Shown in pieces: positions 44,255 to 57,840 of a stretch of 64,000 bases of DNA. The first letter of the stretch is position 1. Each line of letters opens with the position of its first letter. The position numbers were made by a program, and so were the translations under genes. The stretch covers positions 1-64,000 of the forward strand of contig NGBS01000893.1 in NCBI GenBank assembly GCA_002245135.1, given 5' to 3'. The notes below the pieces were generated by a model. The model searched no databases. It had not been told where the DNA came from and saw nothing but the letters and a program-made list of their open reading frames with translations. This DNA comes from Proteromonas lacertae (lineage: Eukaryota; Sar; Bigyra; Opalinata; Proteromonadidae).

Positions 44255-46757
44255 TACTGTAACTATTTCATTCATCATATTTTCTTTATCATTATCACTA
44301 AAGTCATTGTATATTGAATCAATTAAATAATCGTTAAGATCATGTAACATTTTACAATTTAATCCTACTTTTACGACTTCATTTGCTTCTTCAAGATCAT
44401 ATATACTTAACAATTGAAGTTGATATTGTAATGAAAGTAAGTCATCATGAATATTATTTAATTTTCTTTCTTCTTCTTTACTCTTATCTATTTCCATTTC
44501 ATTGTCTCCAGAATCTTCAGCAGTTGGCGCAGATGGTAAAGATAAAGTCGTTGTAATTGATTGAAAAGGATTGCATATGAAACTATTTAAATATGATAAT
44601 AATAATTGAAGATCATTTTCAGATTTAAACTGTAAATATGATTGAAATTGCTTATATATTATATATAAGTTACTCTTCAATAACTGTATTTCATTAGACA
44701 ACACTTTTATTTCTTCTGGATTATTTAATAATTTTGTTATTTCTGTTGATATAAAATCTTTTAATGTTGGTAATCTATTAATAATATCTCGATATGTAGC
44801 AATTGATTCACTGGATTGTAATAGGCCTTCTAATCGATCATATAATTCTTGTATTTGTTTTAATAACATTTCTGAATGTTTCTGTAATTCTTTTAAGGTA
44901 TTTGAATCTGGTTTAAACGTATTATCCACTTCAGTTATTCTCTTTGATATATATATTTTTAAATTTTTAGTCTTATCATTTAATTGAGAGACAGTGGTTT
45001 CAAATTCATAAGATTTTAATAATTCTTCTGATATAATTATATTAATTCTATCAATTAGAATGCTAGATATAAGTAATATGATTTTTGATTTATATGGTGT
45101 AGAACTGCTGAATAGATTTTCGAATATATCTAGTTGTTTTATGAATGTATCTAATTGATTTTCTAATACTTTCACTATACCCTTCTTTTTAGTTGATAAT
45201 TCATTTTTTAATTTTTTAAACTTATTCATATCACTATCCATAACTTTCAGGAATTCAGTCTGTCTCTCAGGACTATAGTTATTAATCAAATCAGATTGAA
45301 CGTCTTTTCTACATTTAAGTTCATTGATTAAAAACTATAAACAACAGAAATAATACATTATATAATATACATAACTTTCACATAGGATTCTTCTACGTTG
45401 ATCCATTCTGAATATCAGATTTGTTTTTAAACTACTTGGTATATAACCAAGTTCATACAGTGAAGATTGCCTTTCAAATTCTGGTGGATATGGATCATCA
45501 TGATTTGGATTTAATATATAGTTTATCATCACATCCTTATGACGATTGTATATCATCTAGTCAATTATAATGTAATACAATATATATAAATACATTGAGA
45601 AATACAATTATCGTATTTACAACAGAATGATTACTAGACATTGTCATTTGAACAGATGTAATATTAAACTTATTGATAATACAGCCATCGATTGCTGGGA
45701 AATTGTGAATTTCACTAAAATCAGCATACAATGTAGCAACTTTATTCGTTTTATTACCGGTTTCTTTTTCATAGTACTTTTCACCTGATTTGAGATAATC
45801 AACAAATGCTTTCATATTACAATGATAACAGATTTTACCAGAAATGTTTATAATACTCCTGCTGTTGTATTTCAATTTATCTTTTATAATAATATGGCAC
45901 AATCTTTCAAATATTATTCCTTCCCTCTCTTCCATAAATCTATCATATAATTTTGTATATTTACGTGGACTATTGAAGCTTGTTATTAGAACTTGTCTTT
46001 TTATTTCTTCTGATTTAAACTTTAATCTATCTGCAACTACATCTACTCTATCAGTGTCATATATATAAATTTTTTCATTGTATTCTGGTGGTATATATGA
46101 TGATGGTAAACCATCTATATCTGGATCAAATGAACTGCTATCAATTCTATATACTATCTCATGCAATATATTCTCACAATAATCAGCTTCTTCTTCTGTG
46201 AGAGGTAGTAAATAGAATTGTACTGGAGCTCTCTTATTACTCATGACTTTGTATACCTCTGTTTTGGGGGAAGATACCATTATCACTATCTCTGCAGTAC
46301 TGTAGTCATCTTCTTTAATCGGAATATTATCGCTGATAATTATTGTTTTTCTGTTTGTATTAGGTAAATTTTCTGATGCCTTATATTCCACACCATAAGC
46401 TTCTCGAAAGGAATAAACATTCTTCTGTGATTCTGATTTATAAAAAATAACAACATTATATTCCTTAAAATCTTGATCTTTGTTGAAACAATACGCTAGA
46501 AAGCAACAAAATGTTGTTTTACCTATTCCTTCATTACCATACACCAAAAAACATTTTTGATATTTAAATCCACTACGGTTCTTCATAATATTCTTCATCT
46601 TACAGAATATTCTAATGAAGCAATCTCTCACTAAAAGATATGGTTTATCACAAGAATAGAAAGCTTGGCCGTTCTTATCTTTCCACTCAAGCTTTGCTAT
46701 TCTATTTATATTATCATAATCTAAGGCCTCTACTCCTGATTCACTTGATAATTGCAT
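40591..46757 (-). CDS. Crinkler/RHS-type double-NTPase protein, unit 2 (five exons, about 2005 aa)
   Basis: Exons 46757-45594, 45556-45371, 45334-44258, 44215-42463 and 42428-40591, with the same introns as in unit 1. The protein is the same except for a low-complexity patch near residue 910 that is four residues longer and rich in Asn/Lys/Asp rather than Arg/Asn. Both Walker A motifs are intact and the C-terminal truncation is shared. Two copies with open exons and intact splice sites argue that the gene is recent or maintained. Confidence 0.75.
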
Positions 46758-47451
46758 AACTGAACAAACAAATTATCTATAATTATCAAAGATGAATGTA
46801 TAGTTATGAAATGAGGCTTTTCATAAAATAGCTGTTTCAAGAAAAGAAATGAGGATTATTATTATCAAATGTTGGGAAATGTATAACCAAACTTCTCGAA
46901 TTGCATCAATTACACTTATTCTTTGATTGACACCTAATAATAATCCATTTTTTGTTTTACCATTTACAGCATTATTACTTAGGAAATTTATAATTTTGAG
47001 AAGTGTATACAGGGGAATTTTTTGTAAATTTCATTTTTTTCTAATAATCACCTCAATAATGAAGATGATCATTAAATACACTGAAACTAACACTGGTATT
47101 GTATTATAATTATTCGTTAAATATATCGGTGTCAAATATTATTTAGAAGACTGATGTAAAGATATGTATAATATAAATTATGAATGCTTTGAATATAAAG
47201 ATATTTACTTAGAACTAAAGCTTCAATAATAATATTTTTACTATTTATTGTCTATTTATATAACAGTATACATACCTTCAATAAAATAGGTTTTAACAAA
47301 CGGGACAATTTGCTTTCCTTTATAGTACTATTGTCAAAGAAATGTCCATTTTGTCCCTGTCACTGCCTAACCCAGTTTTATATTCATTATACATAAACAT
47401 AAACACAAACATTTCAAAAAGAGAAAATAAAAATCAATTACAATTAAACTT

Positions 47452-50400
47452 CTATTTTATGTTTTGAGCATCAACTAATGATTGATTATAATAACCACCA
47501 CTACTTATTGTAAATCGAGGAATTACATTCATACTCTCTAATTCTTGGAATAATAACTTACAAGCATAAGGAATACAAATCTCATTCACATTTTCACCAC
47601 TTTTACAATATTCACACCAACCTTTATAACTCATTAAACCACATTTACAACATATTGAACCAATAAATGGATCAGAACTAACTAATAATCTCTCTACTAA
47701 TAACAATGAAGTTCCATGAGCGATCAAACAGTCTTTCTCCATCTCACCTACTCTCAAACCACCTTCTCGAGCTCGACCTTGAGTTGGTTGACGAGTTAAA
47801 GAAACATGAGGGCCTCGAGCTCTAGCAAATACTTTATCTTTTACCATATGTTTTAATCTCTGATAATAGATTGGACCCATAAATATATAAGCTGATAATG
47901 GTTCACCAGTTATTCCACTGTATAATAAATCCTTTCCACTGTAATTATAGCCATAACTTACTAAGATTTCACCTATATCTTTTATACTATCACCTCCAAA
48001 TGCAGTTCCAAATTTTCGTTTACCTTCTAATAAACCAGCTTTTCCACCTACCAATTCAATCATTTTACCAACGGTCATTCGACTAGGAAAACCATGAGGA
48101 TTCATTATCATATCAGGACAAATTCCATTCTCATTAAATGGCATATCTTCTTGATTTACTATTAAACCAACTACACCTTTTTGGCCATGTCGACTTGAAT
48201 ATTTATCACCTAATTCAGGTCTTCTCATATCTCGAATTAAGATTTTTATTAATGTCTTTTCTTCTTTTGATGTTGTTAACATCACTTTATCAACTATTCC
48301 ACCACCTTTATCTTTATATACTAATGGACAACTAATATAACTCATATTCTGATTTGCATCTTTCGATATTGTGGGACTTTCTTTGTTTATTAATATATCA
48401 CCTTCTTCTACTCGAACTCCAACTTCTACTATTCCATCATTTCCTAATTTTTCATATTTCTTATTTCGTTTCTTAAATACATTTAAACTCATTCCATTTT
48501 GATCTTCAAATTTTGGTGGACCAACTAATACATCACATGTATTGTTGACATGGCTTACTAATGAACTTTGATATTTCTTATGAACTATTACTCGACCATA
48601 TCCACGATCAATACTAGCTCGATTTAATATTACAGCATCTTCAATATCATATCCACTATAACTCATTACAGCTACTATCGCATTTTGACCAGCTGGTAAA
48701 TCATTAAAATGAACCAAATCTAATACTTTACTTCGAACCATTGGCTTTTGAGGATATACGATTATGTTTAGCGGAGATAAATCTATTCGAATATTTTGAT
48801 TTTCACCTATTGTACCTATTGCTTGTTTACCCATTGCACATTGATAAGTATTTCGAGGACTTTGATTATGATGAGGATAAGGAATTAACGAAGAAACTAT
48901 TCCTAAAATTGTTACTGCATCTATCTCCATATGACTTGTTGTTTCATTTATATGATTTTCATCTAATGCAATATTACAGGTATTTTCTTCATTCGCATCT
49001 ACATATTCTACTAAACCTTCTTTTAAAAATGATTCTATATCTCTTAATCCACGATTTAAATCATCTATATCTTTCTTACTCACTCGAGGTTTATGTGTTT
49101 TCTTATCAACGATTATCAATGGTCGACATACTCTACCACTGTCACTAGCAATTGTTACTACTCTTTCTACACTATCCATACAAACACTTACAAATTCACC
49201 AATCATTCCTCGTCTTCTCAATCTTTTTACTGCATTTACTAATAGTGGAGGATTTCGATGTATTCCTAATATATTACCATTTAACATTACTATATAAGAA
49301 GGTGGAGTATATAATGCTTCTCCTGGTAATAAACTAGCATCTTCTACACCTAAATTATATAATGTTTTAGTTAAATATTTATCATCTTCTTCAATTGTTA
49401 CATGTGCTAAGATTGCTAAATTCTTTACTAAACCACATTGAGCACCTTCAGGTGTATCAGATGGACAGATCATACCAAAATGACTTGGTTGTAATGCTCT
49501 TGGACCACTAATCTTTCGAGTCTTTTCCACATGAGCATTTACACGAGTCATTTGACCTATTGCTGCAATGTAAGATAATCGACTTAAAGTTTCAGTTACT
49601 CCTTTTCTTTCCATTTTGAATATACCAATCTTCCAATTACCTGAACCAATTGCTGTACAAAATCCACCACTGATTTTTTCTTTGTTAAATGATAAAGAAT
49701 TTAATATATTTGTTCCTGCTCTTAAACTCTAATTTTTAATATAATAATAAGAAATATACATTACTGGATGATTTGTTGATACTTTCTGACACTTTGTTAT
49801 TAAACTCTTTAAATAAACCTTCAAATAATAAAGCCAATAAATGACCTGTCAATTCTAATCTTTTATTACCATAATAATCTTTATCAGATAACATTGAAGG
49901 ATTATCTAAACATAATATTATTTGTCTTATCATATAACAGATATAAATTGCTCGATTGTAGAAATTATAATTATCAGCTGGTACATGTGGTAGAATTACT
50001 TGATATAATTTATCTCGAGCATCTTCTATTCGAGATTTCTTCGATTGTTTACCTGTTGCTTTTATCATTCCACCTATATAATCTAACGCTTTCAATTCAG
50101 AAAATATCTATTATAATTTAATTAATAAATAATATTTATATTTAATACATTTAACTCATAACACTCTTGAATTGATGATTCAAATAAATTTATCATTTTA
50201 TCTTCATATCCAATCATACTCATTATTTCTTGATCACTTTCTATTCCCATTGCTCTTAATACAATCACAATTGGTATATCTTTACTAAATACATTTTGAG
50301 ATAAATAGAATTTATTATGTTTCATTACTATATCTACACGGGTTTTACGTTCAGCTGTTGAACTTGTTACTGTTGCATCTACTCCACCATATTTACCTTC

Positions 50401-51004
50401 TTCTAATAAAATACGATTTCGAGATAGTTGTTCTTGAGTTAAAACTACTTTTTCTAATCCTCGGATTATAAAATACCCACCTGGATCATAAGGGCATTCC
50501 TGCTTTGCTGCCATTTGAGATTCACTTAAGCCGTTTAACACACATTTGCAAGATCTTAGCATTACTGGTACTGAACCTATTTTTATATGCTTATGTTCAA
50601 CAGGAGGCATATTTCCTTGGTTTACTATCACATCCACGAATATTGGAGCTTCATATGTTAAACTACGAATTCTACACTCCATTGGTGTTGTTTCCTATTG
50701 TTAATATCACTATTTGAATTTATATACTCTTTCTGTGAGTGAATCAACTTCTTCAGTGACAGGAGTACCTACATATATATTTGTATATCTTAAAAGGAAT
50801 GTATGATCATTTTTAATTCTCACTTCATTATTTGCAGCCACAATCTTTTTCATTGCAACATTAACAAAATAATTGTAAGAATCAATATGTTGATTAACTA
50901 ACCCTCGAAGCTATAAATAGGATTATATATTTTTATACCCTTAAAAATTCCGGAATTAATGCCCATTTATCATCTTTTGTCAATGGTTTAGATACTTTTG
51001 GCAT
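47452..51004 (-). CDS. RPC2: RNA polymerase III second-largest subunit, full length
   Basis: Exons 51004-50939, 50910-50728, 50694-50149, 50107-49760 and 49728-47452 sum to 3420 nt (1139 residues), close to the usual RPC2 length. Introns are GT-AG of 28, 33, 41 and 31 nt. The N-terminus (MPKVSKPLTKDDKW..., then GLVNQHIDSYNYF) is typical of RPC2 rather than RPB2. Later landmarks are [65 protein letters not shown] and the C-terminal zinc site. It forms the catalytic core of Pol III with RPC1 and makes tRNA and 5S RNA. It is the only complete copy here. Its 3' third belongs to the tandem repeat, so gene conversion with the fragments is possible. Confidence 0.95.
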
Positions 51005-51665
51005 TTTAATTTATTCTGCAAGCCAAATAAATGTGTAACAAAAAATGAGTCATTTCATAGTATTATTATATATGTTATTATGTGTTTTTAATACAAGAAT
51101 TGAATAATTTTGATTTGATCGCATACAGTTTACTACTTTTTTTTTTGATAAAAACTATTTAAAATTATGAATCTCCAATTATATGACCTAACTAAAGCAT
51201 AGTGCTTAAATTAATTTTATCAAATTAATCTATACGTACCAGTAATATGAATTACAAATTGAAATTGTGAAATAATGATGAATAGAGCAAAATCATAACC
51301 CAAACATCAAACAATTCCAGAATTATAATACCTTAATAAAATTATTCTGGTTTCTTCTTAGCTTGATTATTCTCGAGACATACATAATACCCCCACATTA
51401 TCTATGAATAAGAGTTGATAAAACATACAAAAGCCAAAAAATGAAGTAATAATAAAATGTAGATGAAAATCTTAATACCATTTGATATTTGATCTGGTAG
51501 AAAATCCAAAGAAGGAGTCATTCACAAGTTACTGAAAGAAAAGATATAACAAATAAATAATTATCATGTCGATATAGCAAATGCTCAAATAAAGACAATT
51601 ATATATGATTAATACAAAATTAACTAACAATAAAGAAAATCTATTAAAAATCAAAAAGAAAATAA
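51005..51665. other. Intergenic stretch between RPC2 and the zinc-ribbon gene
   Basis: No credible ORF on either strand and no recognised RNA gene. AT-rich; presumably holds the RPC2 promoter and the 3' end of the ZNRD2-like gene. Confidence 0.4.
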
Positions 51666-52203
51666 TTATAATGTCTCTAGTGATTTAATTGTTGATACAC
51701 ATTCCTTAATAACTTGTAAAATCTTTATTGCACTATCTTCATCCTTTGTATTCTCTAATTTTGAATTATACTCTTGCATTTTTCTGTATATTGTAGTAAT
51801 GATTTGATCTCTAATTGTATTTGAAGATTTTGCTTGTGATACTTTTGTTGGTGGTGGACAAGGTGGAATTGAAGTAGAATTTGGTGATAATTCAAAATTC
51901 GGCTCATCTATTTGTTGTGCACGATTTATAGATTCTAATCTAATATTTTCATCTATTTCATCACCTTCATTTTCTTCTGGTTCAGATTCAATGACAATTT
52001 GACAGTTACAACAGTATTTCTTTCCATCTCTATCTCGCATTAATGGGTACTAGATTATAAATAATACAAACACACATACATTACATCCTTTAGGACAAAC
52101 ATCGTTCAACATAGTCCATCCTTTTAATAACTTTTCACCCATCTAGAATAATATAGATTTAAAAATGATTTACATCTTTAGTTGCTCTATCTGAGTATGA
52201 CAT
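51666..52203 (-). CDS. ZNRD2: ZNRD2/SSSCA1-like zinc-ribbon protein (three exons)
   Basis: Exons 52203-52174, 52142-52079 and 52048-51666 (introns 31 and 30 nt, GT-AG) give 158 residues. The start (MSYSDRATKDMGEKLLKGWTMLNDVCP) and the zinc ribbon, with one Cys pair in VCPKGC and the second in CCNC after PLMRDRDGKKY, match the Sjogren syndrome/scleroderma autoantigen 1 (p27) family. A Pro-rich linker and a C-terminal helix follow, as in the family. Human ZNRD2 binds tankyrase and associates with mitotic structures; the role here is unknown. Splicing is needed to join the zinc-binding halves. Confidence 0.85.
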
Positions 52204-52307
52204 AATGAGAAAATTAAAAAATGAATTAGATCAAAATTATATTCGTTTCAAATATTAGATTTGGCTTGACACGTCATTTGATTTTAAAAGTGTTTTTTAG
52301 ATAAACG

Positions 52308-54495
52308 ATGAAGATTTCGACAATTTTGACAATATCAACATTTCTGCTGTTATGTATATATTTGATTTTATGGTATAGATGCATATCATGAAAGAAGATA
52401 TTATACCGATGTTGAGGCATACAAAGGCTATAGGGATTTACAAGCAGATAATGAAACTTGTGGTGAATATATCCAAGTATATCCATAATATTTTACATAT
52501 ATAGAGAAAATTTGAATGTGAAGAGGTAAATTGTGAAGATCAAGCAACAATTTTTAATTACATGTATATTATTATTTAAATTATATCACATAGTTCATTT
52601 TACTATTGCAGTGGAATGAAGAGCGTAAAACCTCTTAGTTTCATCATTTTATTACTAACTGTCTTTATAATGTTACGTCTATTAGGTAGTACAGCTGATG
52701 AATACTTTTGTTTATCTCTAGAAACATTAGTAGTTAAATTCAACATATCACCTAATCTTGCAGGTGTTACTTTCCTCAGTTTCGGTAATGGTGCTGCTGA
52801 TGTATTTTCATTAATTGCTTCCTTTGTAAGAGGTGCTCCTGAGTTAGGATTGAGTGGAAATGTTGGTGCTTGTTTGTTTACTACTTCAATTGTTATATCC
52901 TTAATATTGTGGGTTACATCTGTAAAAGTACATAAAATAATGTATTTAAGAAATATATTATTCTTTATTGTATATATATATATATATAGTTATTATTATT
53001 TATGTATAGTTATCTGTAAGTTATTTATTCACAATCTATTTAATCGGAAAGATTTACATATACGAAGCAATTGGTTTAGTTGCTTTATATGTGGTATTTG
53101 TAATTGTTTCAGTAATATGGAGAGAAAAAGAAGAAGCTCCAGCTGAGATTATTGATATAGCTGAAAGATCTAGTGATTTAGATGCACCATTATTACCATC
53201 AGCTGCTGATGATTTACCATTATCTGCAAAGAAATTCGCACAGAAATATGACGAAAGTAATGAATTCAATGAAATCTATGGAAATAAAGAAGAAGGAAAT
53301 GAGAAATACCATCGATCTAATTCTGATGATAATTTAGCAGGTAAAACTGAAGAAACTCCAAAGAAATTCTCCATCTTAAGAAGTGTGAGATCAATCTCAG
53401 TCCAACAACATAAAGAGAAAATTATTAAACCAAAAGCTGAATTAAGACCATTACCTTCACAAAGAGCTAAATGGCGACATTTATTCACAGTCCAAGCTGC
53501 TACTTATAGAATTAGAGCTCAAAGTAGAGCAATATCATTATATATTTTATTATGAAATTATTTATTATTTCTTTAATTTTTGATTTTACTTATTAGGTGA
53601 AGAAGCTATTCCTGAAATTGAAGAACCATCAGAACCTCATACAATTAAAGAAATATTCAATGATGATGTCAGAGAAATCAAAGAAGGCAAATTCTGGATT
53701 CCATTCAAAATAATTGAATTTCCATTTGTTATTTTAAGACAAATGACAATTCCATTTTTAGATGAAGATGTTTATTGTAAAGAAATAAATCTCATTACTT
53801 TCATTACTGTTCCTTGGTTTACTGGTTTAATGGCTGGACGTATATATTTATATATTTATATAATAGTTGGTTGGGATTGGTATATGTTAATCGTTTATGC
53901 TGCATTATCAATCGCTGGAGGATGTTTTATATGGTTTTGCACTGAAAGAAATAAACGTCCTAAAAAGACATGGATATTTCTGATTATATTATGTTATGCC
54001 TTCTTATCTTGTGTATTATGGATTTATAAAATAGCAGGTGAAATGGTTAATCTATTACAAACAATTGGTAAAATAGTTGGAATACCAGATGCTGTGATGG
54101 GATTATCTATTTTAGCATTTGGCAATTCAATTGATGATTTTGTAGCTGATGTTGCTTTAGCTAAACAAGGATTTCCAGCTATGGCAATGACTGGTTGTTA
54201 TTGTAGTCCGTTATTCCAAATGTTATTTGGCTTGGGGACAGGCTTGATTATTCAAACTGTTCAACAAGGTCCAAGTTATTTGAGAGATAATAACAATTTA
54301 GAAGCTGTTACTATGTTGATTATTGCATTTATATTTTTAATTTCTAATTTGGTCATGTCATTAGCTATTACAGCAATAAAGAAGTTTACCGTTCCTAGAT
54401 GGCTAGGAATTATACTTATAACTTCATTTGTCACTTTCCTAGGTATTATTGTATTGCTAACAACTGGAGTATTCAAATTTAGAATAAAGATATAA
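52308..54495 (+). CDS. Cation/Ca2+ exchanger of the NCLX (SLC8B1/CCX) type
   Basis: Exons 52308-52353, 52379-52476, 52505-52563, 52594-52969, 53010-53531, 53590-53839 and 53867-54495 sum to 1980 nt (659 residues). A signal peptide is followed by a Cys-rich loop (CEEVNCEDQATIFNYISFYYC) typical of NCLX. The first alpha repeat reads LLGSTADEYFC...GVTFLSFGNGAADVFS and the second MGLSILAFGNSIDDFVADV, with about 11-13 membrane segments and an acidic cytosolic loop between. The protein exchanges Na+, Li+ or H+ for Ca2+ across an organelle or plasma membrane. The consensus GNGAPD and GNSxGD motifs are altered here to GNGAAD and GNSIDD. Intron 5 is either U12-like AT-AC or a GT-AG intron at 53524-53596; both keep the frame. 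Confidence 0.85.
53532..53589 (+). other. Candidate U12-type AT-AC intron in the exchanger gene
   Basis: It begins ATATCATT, has TTCTTTAAT 12 nt before an AC end, and removes 58 nt at phase 0. The competing GT-AG solution (53524-53596) also keeps the frame, so this call rests on motif match and resemblance to the two introns at 61086 and 62513. Confidence 0.5.
53840..53866 (+). other. 27-nt stop-free GT-AG intron in the exchanger gene
   Basis: GTATATATTT...ATAATAG has the form of the other short introns, but is 27 nt long with no in-frame stop, so retaining it would only add nine residues (Tyr/Ile-rich). Confidence 0.55.
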
Positions 54496-54604
54496 TGTAT
54501 TAAGAGAAGAAGATGGATATATAATTATAATCAATTTATTTGTTTGATTCATATGTAATTGTGTTTTATAATCAAACAATTGAAAAAAATATATTAGAAA
54601 CATA

Positions 54605-57092
54605 TTACTGAAGATATTTTAAAACATTATTATAGGTGGCTTGATCAAATGTTGTCAATAGACTATCAAATTTATCACCCAATTGTGTTTTTACTGTAAT
54701 AAAAAACTGAGAAAATAAGTTCTTTGAACTAATCTGCATTAAAGGATCATTCTTCTTATAAATTTCGCTAATTAGATTAATATTCGCTTGAACCACATTA
54801 GGAGATGAAATGGATTCATCTTCAGAAGGACTATCAGGACTAGGAATGACATAATTATAATCATCTTTCAATATTGAATAAATATCACCCAAAATTTCAC
54901 CAATTCTTTCATATTTATCATTGATAGTTGTTATTAAAGTTATCACTCCGTATATCCAATATTTCTTCTTTATGCTATCCAAACCAACATTTTCATAATA
55001 TTCTATATATTTATCTATCAACACTTTACATACTTCTTGTTTATTATTTCCACAAAAAATATCTAAAAATGAATTCCATTCTGTTGGAAATTGAAGAATT
55101 ATACGACAAACTAAGCACAAATCACAAGCAATATAAAAGTCATTTTTCTTTGTATCTTTACATATATTAGTCAAACAATTCTTTAATACATTATTAATTA
55201 GATTTAATCCATTTATATTTGGATAAGATATCCACAGTCTTTCACATGTTTCAATCACAATTTTATATTTATTTTCAGGAGTCATTGAAGCGATTTTACT
55301 GAAGAATTCATTGGAGAAACTGCTAAGTTTATTGATAACTCTAAAATCACTGTCTTTAGAAGTAATCCATTGTATTATATATAAACAGTTAGGAATTGAT
55401 TCAATATTATCATCAACAATTTCACATAATTCAGGAATAAGTGTAATTAGATCGTCTGGAATTACTGGTAAAACTGTCAACTATAATAATAATAATAATA
55501 ATAATATATATATATATATACAACATTAATGAATAATTCCAACGTGTCCATAATAATATATGATTTATTCTCATTCTTATTCAATACAAAACACTTATAC
55601 AAAACACTCACAATGGTTGTATTTATAATATTATACCATTCATTAGTTATTGGCCTTAATTTCAATATGTTTATTAACAGATTTATTAATGATATATAAT
55701 CACTAAATAGTGGTGTTTGCTCTAAGAATATATCTATTAATCCAACAATATAATTGATTAAAGATGGTAATAAAGGATAGAATGTGTCACGACTATGTTT
55801 GAAAATACAAGCCAAAAACTTGATTACTATTTCTCTAGAATAATTATCATTTAAATTCTATATATAAATGATAATTATTATTATATTTTATATATACTTT
55901 TAATAAAGTGATCAAGTTTTCAAACATTGCTAAATTCATAGTTTGATAGATTGTCGCTTTATGTTCCAACAATTCTAAATATATTGTCAATGTTTGAATT
56001 GATTCTATCTTTACAGGAATTGATGGATTTATTGATAAAATTGAATATAAGAATTGTATTAACATCATTATTTCATTCTCTTTTAAAGCTACAGTCCAAC
56101 AACTTATTGTCCAAATACTTCTACGTATAATCAGATTAATTGGTAAATTTTTATCATTTATTTGTAATTGAAATAATTGGATCATTCTTCCATTATAAAA
56201 CTCCATAAATGGAAATTCAGGTAAAGAATAAGAACCCAAGCCTAAACAAGCTAAAAATGTGTCATATAATAGTATATCTTGATCTGTTAAAGTGTTTATA
56301 TTTGAGTTTAATATATTTGCATATTGTATTAATATAGCATTAACTGTGTTTGGATTAAATTCTAATAAACCACAAAAAAAACTTTCAGATGCTTTTCTTA
56401 ACTCATCATCTTTCTATATATATATAAATTAAATTAAAAATTAAAAATAAAATAAATTTATACTTCTTTCGATATATAATCCTCTGGATCATTAAAGAAT
56501 TCATTTATTTGTTCATTATTCATTACGTAATACTTCTTAATCAATAGCTCCATAAATATACTTATCTTTTCATCGTTAAAGTAATTGATTATTATATTTC
56601 TAATATAATTATATTGATCTAATGTAATCTCAGCTTTTCCTTTTAAACTTACTTGTCTTTCCGTTGGATTAATTAAATAAGCTTTTGTAGTGAGAATATT
56701 CCCTATAAATGATAATGCTTTTATAATCATAACTGGAGGATAATTGAAATTATTAGAATTGATTAGTATTTGAGTGAAAACTATGATTGTTGATTCAACA
56801 AATGGAATATAGAAAATAGGATAATTATATTGATAAAATACCAACAATCTATTCATTTAATAATAATAGTAATAATACTTTGTTATATTCTTTAATGCTT
56901 TAATTATATGATCATTTTTCATTGGTAATTGACTTAATAACGGTAAATTTTTCACATAAAATGAAAATATTCCATTGATTTGATTGGATACTTCAATTGA
57001 ATCATTTACATCACATTTCTTCAACATATTACACAATATCTTAGTGTAATCTTCAAATATTTGAGAATAATTCATATCTCCACTATATTATA

Positions 57093-57123
<31 letters not shown>

Positions 57124-57752
57124 TTATATTTATACTTTAATATTAAGTTAGTAATTTGTTGGTAAAATACAAAGAATTCTGTTTGAAGAATTTGAAATAT
57201 TAAATTTCTTAATTGTTTAACCAACATCATGATATGCATATTCTTAAATTCCTTCATTATAATACGTAATGTATGGAGATAATTAGGAAATTGCTCATTC
57301 TTTAAGAGAATTGCTTCAATTATTCGAGTAATTATATCAACTGATTTGTTTGGGAAATCTTTACGGAGAATTATTGATAATATTACACCTCTAAAGTCTA
57401 ATAATTGGCCAGATGACCTATTTATCAACATAAACAAGTTTTCTTTCAATGTGTTTCTTTCTTCTTCCGATATTGGATTTGCCTTTCTCTGTTGTGTTTT
57501 CCAATATCTATTAACTGTGTTTTTTAATTCAATAACACTTGCAAGTCTCAGTTCCAGAGAAAAAGATTCTTGGATAGAAATTTCCTATTAACACAATATA
57601 TAAAAAATAGAATATACATTGAGAATGGTACAAAACCCAAGCATACCTTCGTATTCCTGTAATTTGGTAAAACAGGCAGTTTCATCCCCAGTGATCATCT
57701 TGTTCAATAGATTTACAATTTCTGTTATATGTTCAGCATTTAGTGTTGACAT
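54605..57752 (-). CDS. IPO11: Importin-11 (Kap120-type) nuclear import receptor
   Basis: Exons 57752-57618, 57584-57136, 57082-56879, 56848-56464, 56413-55898, 55857-55522 and 55480-54605 sum to 2901 nt (966 residues), close to the usual importin-11 length. Introns are GT-AG of 33, 53, 30, 50, 40 and 41 nt, several made almost wholly of TA or TAT repeats. The importin-beta N-terminal motif (ASVIELKNTVNRYWKT, ISEEERNTLKENL) and the HEAT segment FPNYLHTLRIIMKEFKNM are characteristic. It carries cargo into the nucleus with RanGTP. The start is only 88 bp from the divergent gene at 57841. Confidence 0.9.
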
Positions 57753-57840
57753 TCTTTTGTAGCATCCAATGAAATTTTAAATATTTCTAGAAGAGTATCA
57801 AACACAGTATCAAGCTTGATAGTCAGTTTTTCAAAAATAA
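57753..57840. promoter_or_regulatory. Compact bidirectional promoter, importin-11 / membrane protein
   Basis: Only 88 bp separate the two start codons. No clear TATA box is seen. Assigned from the divergent arrangement. Confidence 0.4.

Larger units (their letters stand above)
31385..48446. repeat. Tandem unit 2 (17,062 bp)
   Basis: Direct tandem copy of unit 1. Its right end is the 3' part of the full-length RPC2 gene, so the repeat boundary lies inside RPC2 at 48446. The 18-bp length difference comes mainly from a 12-bp patch in the Crinkler-like gene and (AAAAG)n. Confidence 0.95.

Noticed and set aside
52274-52486. Minus-strand 70-aa ORF at the exchanger 5' end
   Set aside because: Overlaps the first two exons of the exchanger on the opposite strand; the exchanger model has family support.
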